Shown in pieces: positions 16,424 through 24,983 of a DNA stretch of 64,000 nt. The stretch is from JACCSI01 sp963815285 (GTDB taxonomy: Bacteria > Acidobacteriota > Vicinamibacteria > Vicinamibacterales > UBA2999): the NCBI GenBank assembly GCA_963815285.1, contig CAWFGB010000008.1, forward strand, positions 1,302,001-1,366,000. Reading direction: 5' to 3'. The notes under the pieces are model-generated. The model ran no database searches. It was not told where the DNA came from and was given only the letters and a program-made list of their open reading frames with translations. How positions within the stretch are numbered: position 1 is the first letter of the stretch; each line of letters begins with the position of its first letter. The position numbers were made by a program, and so were the translations under genes.

Positions 16424-17325
16424 AGAGGCCCTATGAGTACGGCAACGAGGTCGCACGCGCCGTCGCGGCAAACGCGCCCGTGGTCGCGCTCGAGACGACC
16501 GTGGTGACGCATGGCCTGCCACACCCGGACGGCGTGACCACGGCGCTGGCGCTGGAACAGATCATCCGTGAAGCCGGCGCCACGCCGGCGACCATCGGGA
16601 TAATCGGCGGCGGCATTCGCATCGGCCTGACCCGCGCCGAGTTGGAACAGCTCGCGACGACTCCGGGCATCCCCAAGATCAATCTCAGCAACTTCGCCGC
16701 GGCGGTGTCATCCGGCCAACCCGGTTCCACGACCGTCGCCGCCACCATGGCCGCCGCGTATGCCGGCGGGATACGGGTGTTCGCCACGGGAGGCATCGGC
16801 GGGGTCCATCGCGCCGCGACAGAAAGCGGCGACGTTTCCGCCGATCTGACGGCGCTGTCCCGCATTCCCGTTGCTGTCGTGTCGGCCGGGGCAAAGGCCG
16901 TGCTCGATCTGCCGCGGACGGTGGAGATGCTGGAAACACTGGGCGTGCCGGTGTTTGGATACGGGACCGACGAGTTCCCAGCGTTCTATCGGCGATCGAG
17001 CGGGCTGCCGGTGGATCGGCGCTACGACTCGATTGGCGAGCTGGCGTCGGCCGTGCGGCTCCATTTCTCCCTTGGCTTCGGCACGGGTGTGCTCGTCGCG
17101 AATCCCATTCCGATCGCCGACGAGATGCCATCGGAGCTCTACGACCGCGCCCTCCAAGGGGCCCTCTCTGAGGCCGACACGCGCGGTCTCCGCGGCCGCG
17201 CAGTGACGCCTTATCTACTCGACCGCATCCACGCCCTCACCGGCGGGGACAGCGTGCGGGCCAACGTGGCGTTGCTGCGTCATAACGCCCACGTTGCCGC
17301 GGCGATCGCGGTTGCAGGTGTCTGA
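16420..17325 (+). CDS. psuG: Pseudouridine-5'-phosphate glycosidase
   Basis: A 301-residue enzyme from the GTG at 16420, which overlaps the kinase stop as GTGA behind a GAGGAGGAG site. Typical motifs: VALETTVVTHGLPHPDG, GIIGGGIRIGLT, KINLSNFAAAV, VFATGGIGGVHRA, VSAGAKAVLDLPRTVE and the late NVALLRHNA. PsuG splits pseudouridine 5'-phosphate into ribose 5-phosphate and uracil by breaking the C-glycosidic bond, using a Schiff-base lysine and a metal. With the kinase upstream this forms a two-step pseudouridine degradation route. A frame-internal start at 16387 would lie inside the kinase gene. Confidence 0.93.
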   Translation: MKRPYEYGNEVARAVAANAPVVALETTVVTHGLPHPDGVTTALALEQIIREAGATPATIGIIGGGIRIGLTRAELEQLATTPGIPKINLSNFAAAVSSGQPGSTTVAATMAAAYAGGIRVFATGGIGGVHRAATESGDVSADLTALSRIPVAVVSAGAKAVLDLPRTVEMLETLGVPVFGYGTDEFPAFYRRSSGLPVDRRYDSIGELASAVRLHFSLGFGTGVLVANPIPIADEMPSELYDRALQGALSEADTRGLRGRAVTPYLLDRIHALTGGDSVRANVALLRHNAHVAAAIAVAGV

Positions 17326-17394
17326 GGCGCCCACTCACTCAAGGTCCATTCCGGAGACATGGGTAAAGCGTTTTCAACCCATCGACGCAACGAT

Positions 17395-17780
17395 TCCCGC
17401 TAGTTTGGCCGCGGGCGCCGCCCGCGGTAGGTCGATGATGAAGATGCAGCCGTGGCTTGGCAGATTGCGCGCGCAGATTCGACCGTTGTTGGCCTCGGCG
17501 CCCCAGCGGCTGATCGTGAGACCGAGACCCAACCCCGTTACCACTTGAGAAACGGTGAATCCCTGCAGCTTGAGATCATGGCCATGACGCGCAGCGCTTC
17601 TGCCAATCTCTGAATTCGGCGACAGGTGGTGCTGTAAAGCGTCGACCAGCTGATCGAGAAACAAGGGACGCCGTACTCGAGTTCCGCTGGCGTCGGCGGA
17701 GGAACGGAGCGCATCTCCACTTTGGCCCGGCAGCGGCGGATGAGTTCTTCGCGGTTTTCGGTAACGAATTCATGAAGCAT
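17395..17780 (-). pseudogene. Sensor histidine kinase with internal deletion and frameshift
   Basis: The minus strand begins MLHEFVTENREELIRRCRAK, then after a frameshift near 17665 continues LFLDQLVDALQHHL and GFTVSQVV, the helical input region of a common soluble kinase type. It then jumps straight to TGLGLGLTISRWGAEANNGR and FIIDLPRAA, the very end of a HATPase domain. The phospho-accepting His region and most of the ATPase domain are missing, so a large internal deletion has taken place. Non-functional. Confidence 0.75.
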
Positions 17781-18301
17781 GGCTCGGACCGCAGCTTTCC
17801 TGAAGTCTTCCGACGCCGATCGAGAACAGCGGGACCAAGAACCCCATTAAACAGGGTCGGCCACGATTCGGCTTTGGGGTTCGAGGCGACGCCCTCGGAA
17901 ACCTGACTGTGAACCGGCTAGTCGAGAGCCGAGGCGCTTGGCGACTCTAACTGTGCGTCGGCTGAGCGCGCTGTCTCTTTGTGGACAGTCGAGTTCGACC
18001 CGTCAGTGTCGCGAGGGAGGACGAAGAGCCTTGCAGAAATGCCTACGTATATGCGCCCATTGGCTTTAGCTGGTGGAATCGGCAGTCGGTTGCCTTCCGC
18101 ACGGTGAGTTCACCGAGATAGGCTGTCTGTCGCCAGGTGAGATTCAGCTAGCACTGCCGATTGCAGTGATTGACCACCGCCAGCAGATCCGGCGTCGCGA
18201 CTAGCGCGACGCCGATGACTTGCATGGCTGCTTTCTCTTGAACGCTGTTCTGATGCGAAATTACCCCGCGTCCTGGCGCTCCCGCGACCCAATGCCGACA
18301 A
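17781..18301. other. Gene-free stretch
   Basis: I find no coding signature, repeat or clear palindrome. Short minus-strand frames near 18110-18301 have no recognisable character. Confidence 0.5.
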
Positions 18302-19522
18302 TCACAGTGACTTCAAGTACTCAACCAGGTCTCGCTGTTGCTCCGTGGTAAGACCGAGGCTCCGCACCCGGTTGTAATGCGCAACCACGTCGGCGAGCGT
18401 GGCGGCACTGCCGTCGTGGAAGTACGGCGCATGTTGCCACAGCGCACGAAGCGGAGTTGTGCGGTATGCCTTGTTGGCCGTGCGTGCCGCGTACGCGCCG
18501 TCGACGCCAGTGTCCGCCGCTGGGTGCAACGTCCCATTGTTGTTATCCGTGCCAGACCCGCCGATGTGGCAACTCGCGCACGTCCGGTCAAACACGGTCC
18601 GTCCGCGCGCGGCGACGCCGGCATCGAAACTTCCGGCCGGAGGTGGAGGGGCCGGCAGGCTGTGCTGGTAGGCGCGCAGCGCCGGAAGTTTGGAGGTGAC
18701 CAGGTCCGGCGCATGCTTGACGTCGATCCCGAGCCGCCGGTCGGAGAAGTTGCCTTGCCCGCCCATCTGTGTGACGGCGACGTAGGCATTCCAGTACCAG
18801 ATCGGTCCCTCCGCGGTGTACGTTTCGTTCTTCACCTGAGCCAAGCCATACGCAGGAGGGAGGACGAGCGGCGTGCTCTTCCCGTCCTGGTTGTAGCGCG
18901 GGTCGTACTTACCGGGTCCCCACGACTGGTACACCGCTTTCTTGTCCGCAGCCAAAACAGGGGACAGGGCGATGATCGCGCCGACATTGAGATCGCGGTT
19001 CGGCCAGCCGTCCTTGCGTCGACCGATGCCAGGCATGACCGAGTTGTCCACGGTGGAATGACAGAGCGCGCAGGTGACGCCAAGCCGCGTGATGTGATTG
19101 TCGGCATCCACAGTGGCCTGCAGGCCCACGACCGCATTCATCTTGAGTAGCGCGACCGTCGTTGCCGGACTCTTGAGATCGACCTTCTCGAGGATACCGG
19201 CCGGCAGTGCGTCCGCGTCCACTTTGAGCCCGACCTTCAGTGCGGTCGTGGGATCCACGTTCTTCTCAACAACCTCGTGCAGGCGGAGCTTGTCGGTCCA
19301 GAGTTGTTCGTCACCGAAGGTCTCGAAGCGGAAAATACGCTGGCCCTCGGTGACCTCCGCGGCTGACGACTCCTGCCTGGCTTGAGGCTGCGCAGTCGCT
19401 GCGGGCGGTGTACCTTCGGCAGCCGGCTTCGTCGTTCCGCACGCGAGTGCGGTCACCGCGGTGAACATGATGAGGGCCACGGCCACGCGAGCCTGCGTCT
19501 TTCGCTGCGTCAGGTCCGTCAT
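18302..19522 (-). CDS. Di-heme c-type cytochrome lipoprotein
   Basis: A 406-residue protein from the ATG at 19522 behind a GGAAG site. A membrane segment ends in a lipobox-like TALAC, so it is probably lipid-anchored outside the inner membrane. Two heme c attachment motifs are visible, CALCH (mid N-terminal half) and CASCH (C-terminal third), and the ending TTPLRALWQHAPYFHDGSAA, LADVVAHYNR resembles the C-terminal domain of cytochrome c peroxidase/MauG-like proteins. It is probably an electron carrier or peroxidase-like oxidoreductase. It stands alone; the coiled-coil gene upstream is on the same strand, 67 nt away. Confidence 0.85.
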   Translation of the reverse strand: MTDLTQRKTQARVAVALIMFTAVTALACGTTKPAAEGTPPAATAQPQARQESSAAEVTEGQRIFRFETFGDEQLWTDKLRLHEVVEKNVDPTTALKVGLKVDADALPAGILEKVDLKSPATTVALLKMNAVVGLQATVDADNHITRLGVTCALCHSTVDNSVMPGIGRRKDGWPNRDLNVGAIIALSPVLAADKKAVYQSWGPGKYDPRYNQDGKSTPLVLPPAYGLAQVKNETYTAEGPIWYWNAYVAVTQMGGQGNFSDRRLGIDVKHAPDLVTSKLPALRAYQHSLPAPPPPAGSFDAGVAARGRTVFDRTCASCHIGGSGTDNNNGTLHPAADTGVDGAYAARTANKAYRTTPLRALWQHAPYFHDGSAATLADVVAHYNRVRSLGLTTEQQRDLVEYLKSL

Positions 19523-19589
19523 GTGTCTTCCTTCGATGGCCATGTCTTCCCGACTCCGCTGGGAAAGGAACGTTGTACGCACCGCGTGA

Positions 19590-20009
19590 TCAATGGGAGT
19601 CGAGCTTGTTCACGTCCCGTACTTCACGGAGGGTCCGTCGCATCTCCTCTACCACCTTCATTTGTTCAAGCGAGGCGTCCAGGGTTTCGGCGGTAGCGCG
19701 CACCGCATCCACCACGGCGTGGCGTGCATCCTCGGCCGCCATTCGTGCCTCCTCACTGGAGTGACGCGCAGCTTCGGCCGCGACTCGCGCGTCCTCCTCC
19801 GCGTGGCGCGCAGTCTCGGCGGCGAGTCGTGCATCCTCACTTGCCCCACGTGCCGTCTCCGCGGTTGCCCTGAGCCGCTCTCGCTCGTCTCGGATCGTTT
19901 CGAGTTCCCCGCGATGATGGTCGCGAACTTCACGCGCGTCCTCTGCCAGTCGTCGGAACTGTTCGGCTTCGCTCCTTGCTGCTTCAGCTACCTCGGGTGT
20001 TGCCTTCAT
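19590..20009 (-). CDS. Heptad-repeat alpha-helical (coiled-coil) protein
   Basis: A 139-residue, highly charged protein with an AGGAG ribosome site 7 nt before the ATG. Residues 53-101 are seven perfect seven-residue units of the form ARxAxEx, with every second unit starting ARH, so a 14-residue super-period is visible. No signal peptide and no membrane segment. The composition (Ala, Arg, Glu, Asp, no Cys or Trp) suggests a long amphipathic helix, as in coiled coils or LEA-like stress proteins. No family recognised. The DNA of the repeats is a 21/42-nt tandem array that could expand or shrink. Confidence 0.7.
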   Translation of the reverse strand: MKATPEVAEAARSEAEQFRRLAEDAREVRDHHRGELETIRDERERLRATAETARGASEDARLAAETARHAEEDARVAAEAARHSSEEARMAAEDARHAVVDAVRATAETLDASLEQMKVVEEMRRTLREVRDVNKLDSH

Positions 20010-20295
20010 CTGGATCTCCTAGTCGTCAGGGCCGACCACAGGTTAACAAGTGGCAACGCCGAAGCGATGCCCACAAGTGGACACATACTCCGTGAGCCAG
20101 TCTCCCAAGAGGCGCAGCCTCGTTCTCACTCAGCGAACGGTGGCCCGCCCCGATCGGTGTATCCGTTGAGCAGCGTGACTGGCGGCCCTCCCGGGTAGCA
20201 AACTGTGTCTGCGCGCGCTTGAGCCCCGATAAGAAGCGCCGTACGTGCACCCGCCTCGGCGGCCAGGTCTTCAATCCGCCGGCACGCCCGAGCTG

Positions 20296-22102
20296 CTACG
20301 CAGCGTGCGCGACCTTTGTCTCTGGAACGGGAATCCGCGGGATCTCCACGAGCCCGGCCAGGTACGTCCGGGTTTCCAGCAGCGTCGAAGCCACGAGATT
20401 CGCACCGGTATCCCGCAGCGCCTGCGTGCTGTCATCCGCGAGCGCCTGCGGTCCCCACCGCCCCACCAGGATTCGGACGTCGGGCAACGCCGCGCGCAGT
20501 CTCTTGACGAGATAACGCGTCTTCGACGACGGACTGGGTGGCAGATCGGCGAAGCACACGACCGAGACCCCTTGCGTGTGCACGAGCGCCAGCAGTTCCG
20601 AGGCCTGCAGGCGCGTCCCGGTAATCTCGACGTGGATTGGCAGATCGTCCACCAGATGAGCGAGCATCGCGAGCGCGAGCTCGTCGGCGATGCCGTTGGT
20701 CGCGTAGCCCAGGACGCGCAACGGTTCGCGCGGGCCGGGAAGCAGTGGACCATCAGGCACTGCCGGCGGCTCAGGATTGAAGCCCCGGATCGACTCCGCA
20801 GCGTCCGACAGCAGCTCCCGCGTCGCGTCAATGACGGCCGTTTCCTCGTCGGGCGACATGCGCCGCTCCAAGCGGTCGCGCTCCGCGTAGTTGAGCGCAG
20901 GCAGCAGCAGGGCGTCGTACACCGAGCGCGGAGACTCGGTCTTGATGTAACGCTCGATGAGGTCGGCCGCCTCACTCTGATCGCGGGCGAGCAGGCGCTG
21001 ATAATAGCCATACTCCGGCGCGAGCGCGGGCGTGTCGGACAAGAGCGTCCCGAGAAACTCGAGACCTGGCACGTGCTTCCCGAGCACGACCAGGCACACG
21101 GTCAGTGGCGTCGCCAAGACCAGGCCGAGCGGCCCCCAGAGCCACGTCCAAAACGCCACGGATGCGAGCAGCGCGACCGCCGAGACGCCGGCCGCCCCGG
21201 CATACAACACCGTTTCGAGCACGAGATTCGTGAACAGTTCGAGCACGACAAACAGCCCGATGGCATACAGCGGTCCGGCCCAGCCCTCGGCGGCCGCCAG
21301 GCTGACCAAGATCGGCGCGCCTGCGCCGAGCACCGACCCGGCGTACGGGATGAATCGGAGAACCGCCGCCAGCGCCGCCCAGACCAAGGGGTACGGCACA
21401 TCGAGGACGTAGAGTCCGGCGCCGGCCGCGAGGCCGTAGAGCAGGTTGACGAGGGATTGCATCAACAGCTGCCGGCTGACCCGCGACCCGCCTCGTCAAA
21501 CGCCTTCGTCGTGATGGCCAGCTGACCATCACCCAACAGCCCGATCACCCGGTCGCGCAGGTCGCCGCTCGAGCAACATGAAGATGACCATCGCCAGCAC
21601 GAGCCCCGCGGTGCCGAGCGACGATTGGACTGAGCCACGTGAAGCCCGAGAAACCCGCGACCTGCTCCGAGGTGACGACGACGGGCCGCGAGATCGTTCC
21701 TCTGGGCACCTCCGATTTCCCAAGGTCGGTCTTGATGTCTTCGATCGTGTCCTGCAGCTTCTCGACGGATCCCCCCTTGCCCGCGCTACGTAGGTCTGCG
21801 ATCTTCGTCAGGATGTTCGCGCGGTAGCGCGGAAGGTCCTCGGCCAGATGCTCCATTTGCCGCGCCAAGCCCCACCCGGCGAGACCGAGGACGGTGAACA
21901 CCAGCGTCACCGTCGCGAGAACGGCAGGGATGCGGCCAATCCATCGTTCAAGCCACGTCACGGGAGGAGCCAGTACGAACGTGAGCAGGATGGCGAGCGC
22001 GATCGGCACAAGCACGGCTTGCGCCCAGTACAGGACGACCACGACGAGCACACAACCGGCGAACGTCACCCACCGCCGCAGTGTCGTCGACGTATCATCC
22101 AT
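20296..22102 (-). CDS. AI-2E family transporter with extra C-terminal domain, multiply frameshifted
   Basis: The 5' part (22102 to about 21630) reads MDDTSTTLRRWVTFAGCVL, ILLTFVLAPPVTWLERWIGR. A second frame gives VLAMVIFMLLERR, and a third (21465-20296) reads LVNLLYGLAAGAGLYVLDVP, AVLRFIPYAGSVLGAGAPIL and the rest. Together this is an AI-2E/PerM-type permease with about eight membrane segments. About 230 cytoplasmic residues follow, including LRVLGYATNGIADELALAML and VVCFADLPPSPSS, which look like a Rossmann/B12-binding-like fold. Three single-base losses (near 21620, 21566 and 21490) break the gene. Substrate unknown; the family also includes ion antiporters. Confidence 0.75.
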
Positions 22103-22372
22103 AAGGCCCGACCGTTCTTGGGGATGTGTGGCGCAGAACAGACCCCGCGTCAGTCTGCGTGGCTGCTAGGAGGCGTGCGCGGACCGGATGTCGCGGGTTT
22201 CGCCTGCCAGGAAGCGGTGTACCCTGCGAAACGGGCGTGGAACGATGTGTCGATCGTAGACCCCGCGACGTGTACGGTCGCCGATCGCCCAAGATCGGCG
22301 ACAGCCGTGGGAGCGGTGCACCTGGCGGCGGTTAGGTACCGACTGATCCCGGCGACCCACCGCCCTTCCGAC

Positions 22373-22456
22373 TCAAGCCCTGCGTCTGTAGAAGAATCCA
22401 CCGCCGCCGAGCAGCAGCACCGCGACGACGATGACGAGCAATGTGGTCGTGTCCAT
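22373..22456 (-). CDS. 27-residue single-pass membrane protein
   Basis: The minus strand encodes MDTTTLLVIVVAVLLLGGGG followed by FFYRRRA and a stop, with a GGGGAGAG ribosome site 4 nt before the ATG. One hydrophobic helix, a glycine run and a basic tail are typical of tiny conserved membrane proteins with an unknown job found in many proteobacteria and acidobacteria. The small size means that it could be missed by gene finders. It lies 270 nt upstream of the AI-2E gene on the same strand. Confidence 0.6.
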   Translation of the reverse strand: MDTTTLLVIVVAVLLLGGGGFFYRRRA

Positions 22457-22690
22457 TTTTCTCTCCCCGTGTTTCGCGAGCGCGCCCTGCGTCAAGCGTC
22501 CACCGAACGCTGGTGACCAACGACGGCGATCGGCGCCTCGCGGTCAGGATCGCGCTAATTCAATGTGTAGGCTAACAGCGGTGCAGGCGGGTGTCTGTTC
22601 TCTTCTGAACAAGCATTCAAACGCGCGCCAGCGCGAGTGCAGAGACTCGCCTCTCGGCGAGCTTTGCGCTACATCAGGCTGCCTCACGGA

Positions 22691-22730
22691 TGAGCCAGTT
22701 AGGGAAACGTCCAGTGCGGCGAGCCACGCC
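22691..22730 (+). repeat. Dispersed ~40-bp repeat, copy A
   Basis: Reads TGAGCCAGTTAGGGAAACG, then TCCAGTGCGGCGAGCCACG. The same core occurs at 24751, 39763, 55300, 58295 and 59221 in the same orientation. In reverse complement one frame gives LDDFRNW-like residues in the better copies. Confidence 0.75.
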
Positions 22731-22784
22731 ATTAAAGGCGGTTGTGCGGAGCTCGCGCTCATCATGCGCAGCTACGGAACGCTA

Positions 22785-22920
22785 CCGAAGCACCAAACCA
22801 AGCACCGCCGCAACGGCAATGATCCAAACCGGCTTTATTTTTCGTGAGGGCGAGTACCAGTGTCCCGACGATGATGAGCACAGCGTGCCATGGTGTCAGC
22901 GTGGCTTGAGGAGCCAGTCG
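22785..22920 (-). pseudogene. Possible chromate-transporter C-terminal relic
   Basis: Two minus-strand frames give LTPWHAVLIIVGTLVLALT and then, shifted, IKPVWIIAVAAVLGLVL. The pair of short membrane helices with a KxxPxW junction resembles the last two helices of ChrA proteins. There is no start and no other ChrA part, so this is a weak call. Confidence 0.3.
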
Positions 22921-23123
22921 GATCCCAGTCATCACCATGAGTCCACAGGACCCGCCGCTGCATGCGCCCTGCAAGGCCCCGCATTCCTCGTAAGAGCAGC
23001 CGCGAAATTGGAATGGCAAGGACTGCCGGTGTCGCCAGTGGCCGATTAGCAACCATCAGGTTGCCTACCAACGGCGTCCCAAGACCAGACTCAGCGGCGA
23101 TTTCCATCCGGCGAGTCGCGAGA

Positions 23124-23654
<531 letters not shown>

Positions 23655-23689
23655 ATCAGGTCGTCTCTCAACGCATGTGCTCAAGATCG

Positions 23690-23890
23690 GGCAGTTTCCA
23701 CGTCTTGTCGAAATACTGCCGGACATCGCGATATCAGTGACGATAACGTCAGGGGAGAGCGCTCCGCCGAGTCTACAATAGCGTCACCATCCTCGACCAA
23801 AGCAATGACGTCGAAGTCCGCTCGGAGCTTGCGCAAGTGTTCCGCCGTTTCAGCGTCGTTCTCCGCCAGTAGACTCGTAAGCAAGACATG
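23690..23890 (-). pseudogene. Response-regulator receiver relic
   Basis: The minus strand reads LLTSLLAENDAETAEHLRKL, DFDVIALVEDGDAIVDSAER, then a one-base loss near 23762, then SPDVIVTDIAMSG, the phospho-acceptor Asp motif of NarL/LuxR-type receivers. The rest of the receiver and any output domain are gone; the sequence runs into the reductase gene. So there is a deletion as well as a frameshift. Confidence 0.7.
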
Positions 23891-23906
23891 GTGTTCGTCA
23901 ACCTGA

Positions 23907-24584
23907 ATGGCATTTCGCGTCTTGATCATCGGTGGCACGGGGCAGGTCGGAGCTGCGGTGGTGCGTGCGCTGGCTGCAGAGCCGTCCTGCGCTGAAGTCG
24001 TGATGGTCAATCGCAAAGCGATTTCTCTGACCGCAGATCCTCGCTTGCGGCAGGTGATTTTGGATACGGCTGCTGCTCCGTTTCCGGCAGCAGTGACCAA
24101 GCTTACGCAGAGCCTGGTTGCGCAAGGCGATCCTGTCTATGGAGCATCCTGTGTTGGCGTCGGTAAAGGCAGCATGAAGTGGAGCGAGGAGGAATTGAAG
24201 GCTCTCGAAATTGGGGTTGTCGGTGGTTTTGCCCGTGGTTGTCACGCCGGAGGTATCACGCAGTTTGCGCTGCTCTCGGCAGTGGGAAGCAACGCAAAGA
24301 GCAGGGTTCGCTATGTACGGGTCATGGGGTTAAAAGAAGAAACGGTTCAAGGGATAGGCTTCAAGAGCCTCGCGATTTTCCGCCCGGGCATCATCGCAGG
24401 CAATGCCCATACGCCGAGCTACGCTGCTTGGTTGGGGCGTCTGATTCCTGGTCCATTCGGGACGATTGAGCAGGACGATATCGGGCGCGCCTTTGTCGCT
24501 GAATTCATCAGCAGCTCGGCACCAAACGGGGTTGGTTATTTCGAAAATGCGGCGATGAGACAGAGGTCTCGTGCGTTTAAATAG
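23907..24584 (+). CDS. NAD(P)-binding oxidoreductase (NmrA/HTATIP2-like)
   Basis: A 225-residue atypical short-chain dehydrogenase: MAFRVLIIGGTGQVGAAVVR is the GxxGxxG dinucleotide-binding loop, ALLSAVGSNAKS and RYVRVMGLKEETVQ follow the pattern of the TIP30/HTATIP2-like group, and LAIFRPGIIAG is the usual substrate-side strand. Related proteins act as oxidoreductases or redox-sensing regulators; the substrate is unknown. It is longer codon-wise and less GC-rich than many neighbours, which may point to transfer. Ends near a gene-free stretch. Confidence 0.8.
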   Translation: MAFRVLIIGGTGQVGAAVVRALAAEPSCAEVVMVNRKAISLTADPRLRQVILDTAAAPFPAAVTKLTQSLVAQGDPVYGASCVGVGKGSMKWSEEELKALEIGVVGGFARGCHAGGITQFALLSAVGSNAKSRVRYVRVMGLKEETVQGIGFKSLAIFRPGIIAGNAHTPSYAAWLGRLIPGPFGTIEQDDIGRAFVAEFISSSAPNGVGYFENAAMRQRSRAFK

Positions 24585-24983
24585 TCCACTTTCAATGAAC
24601 GTGGCGTCGCTGACCGGCGACGATGATGCGCGCGATCGACGCGATCGACGCGATTGGCGCACGGGTCCTCGCGAGCCGCTGACCGCCCCGATAACGGACC
24701 AGGTACGACCGAATCCTCGAAAATAGGCCTGTTAGCGCAGCTCCGCGGAGGAGCCAGCTGCGGAAATCGTCCAGTGCGGCGAGCCAGTCCAGTAAGATCC
24801 ATCAAATCAATAATTTACAGATCCGGCCCATTCGCAGTCTCGAACTTCCACAGCCGAAGCACTGCAACGTGCGGCCGTCCAACACCGAGCCGCTGCGGCG
24901 ATTGAATCTCGAGGCCCTGTCGCCGGGAGATCCTGGAGCGCCGGCGCGACGAGGTGCTGAACATCATCCGCGGTGAGGCGACC
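24585..24983. other. Gene-free stretch with repeat copy B
   Basis: It contains the dispersed repeat at 24751-24792 and a locally AT-rich patch near 24800-24830. No coding signature is recognised. Confidence 0.5.
24751..24792 (+). repeat. Dispersed ~40-bp repeat, copy B
   Basis: Reads GAGCCAGCTGCGGAAATCG, then TCCAGTGCGGCGAGCCAGTC. It is one of the two best-preserved copies and sits in a gap between convergent genes. Confidence 0.8.

Larger units (their letters stand above)
22457..23123. other. Gene-poor stretch holding a repeat copy and a transporter relic
   Basis: It contains one copy of the ~40-bp dispersed repeat (22691) and a minus-strand membrane-segment relic (22785-22920), both listed separately. 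The rest shows nothing recognisable. Confidence 0.5.

Noticed and set aside
15068..16522. 484-codon minus-strand frame opposite btpA and the kinase
   Set aside because: Antisense shadow of two well-supported genes; no domain is visible.
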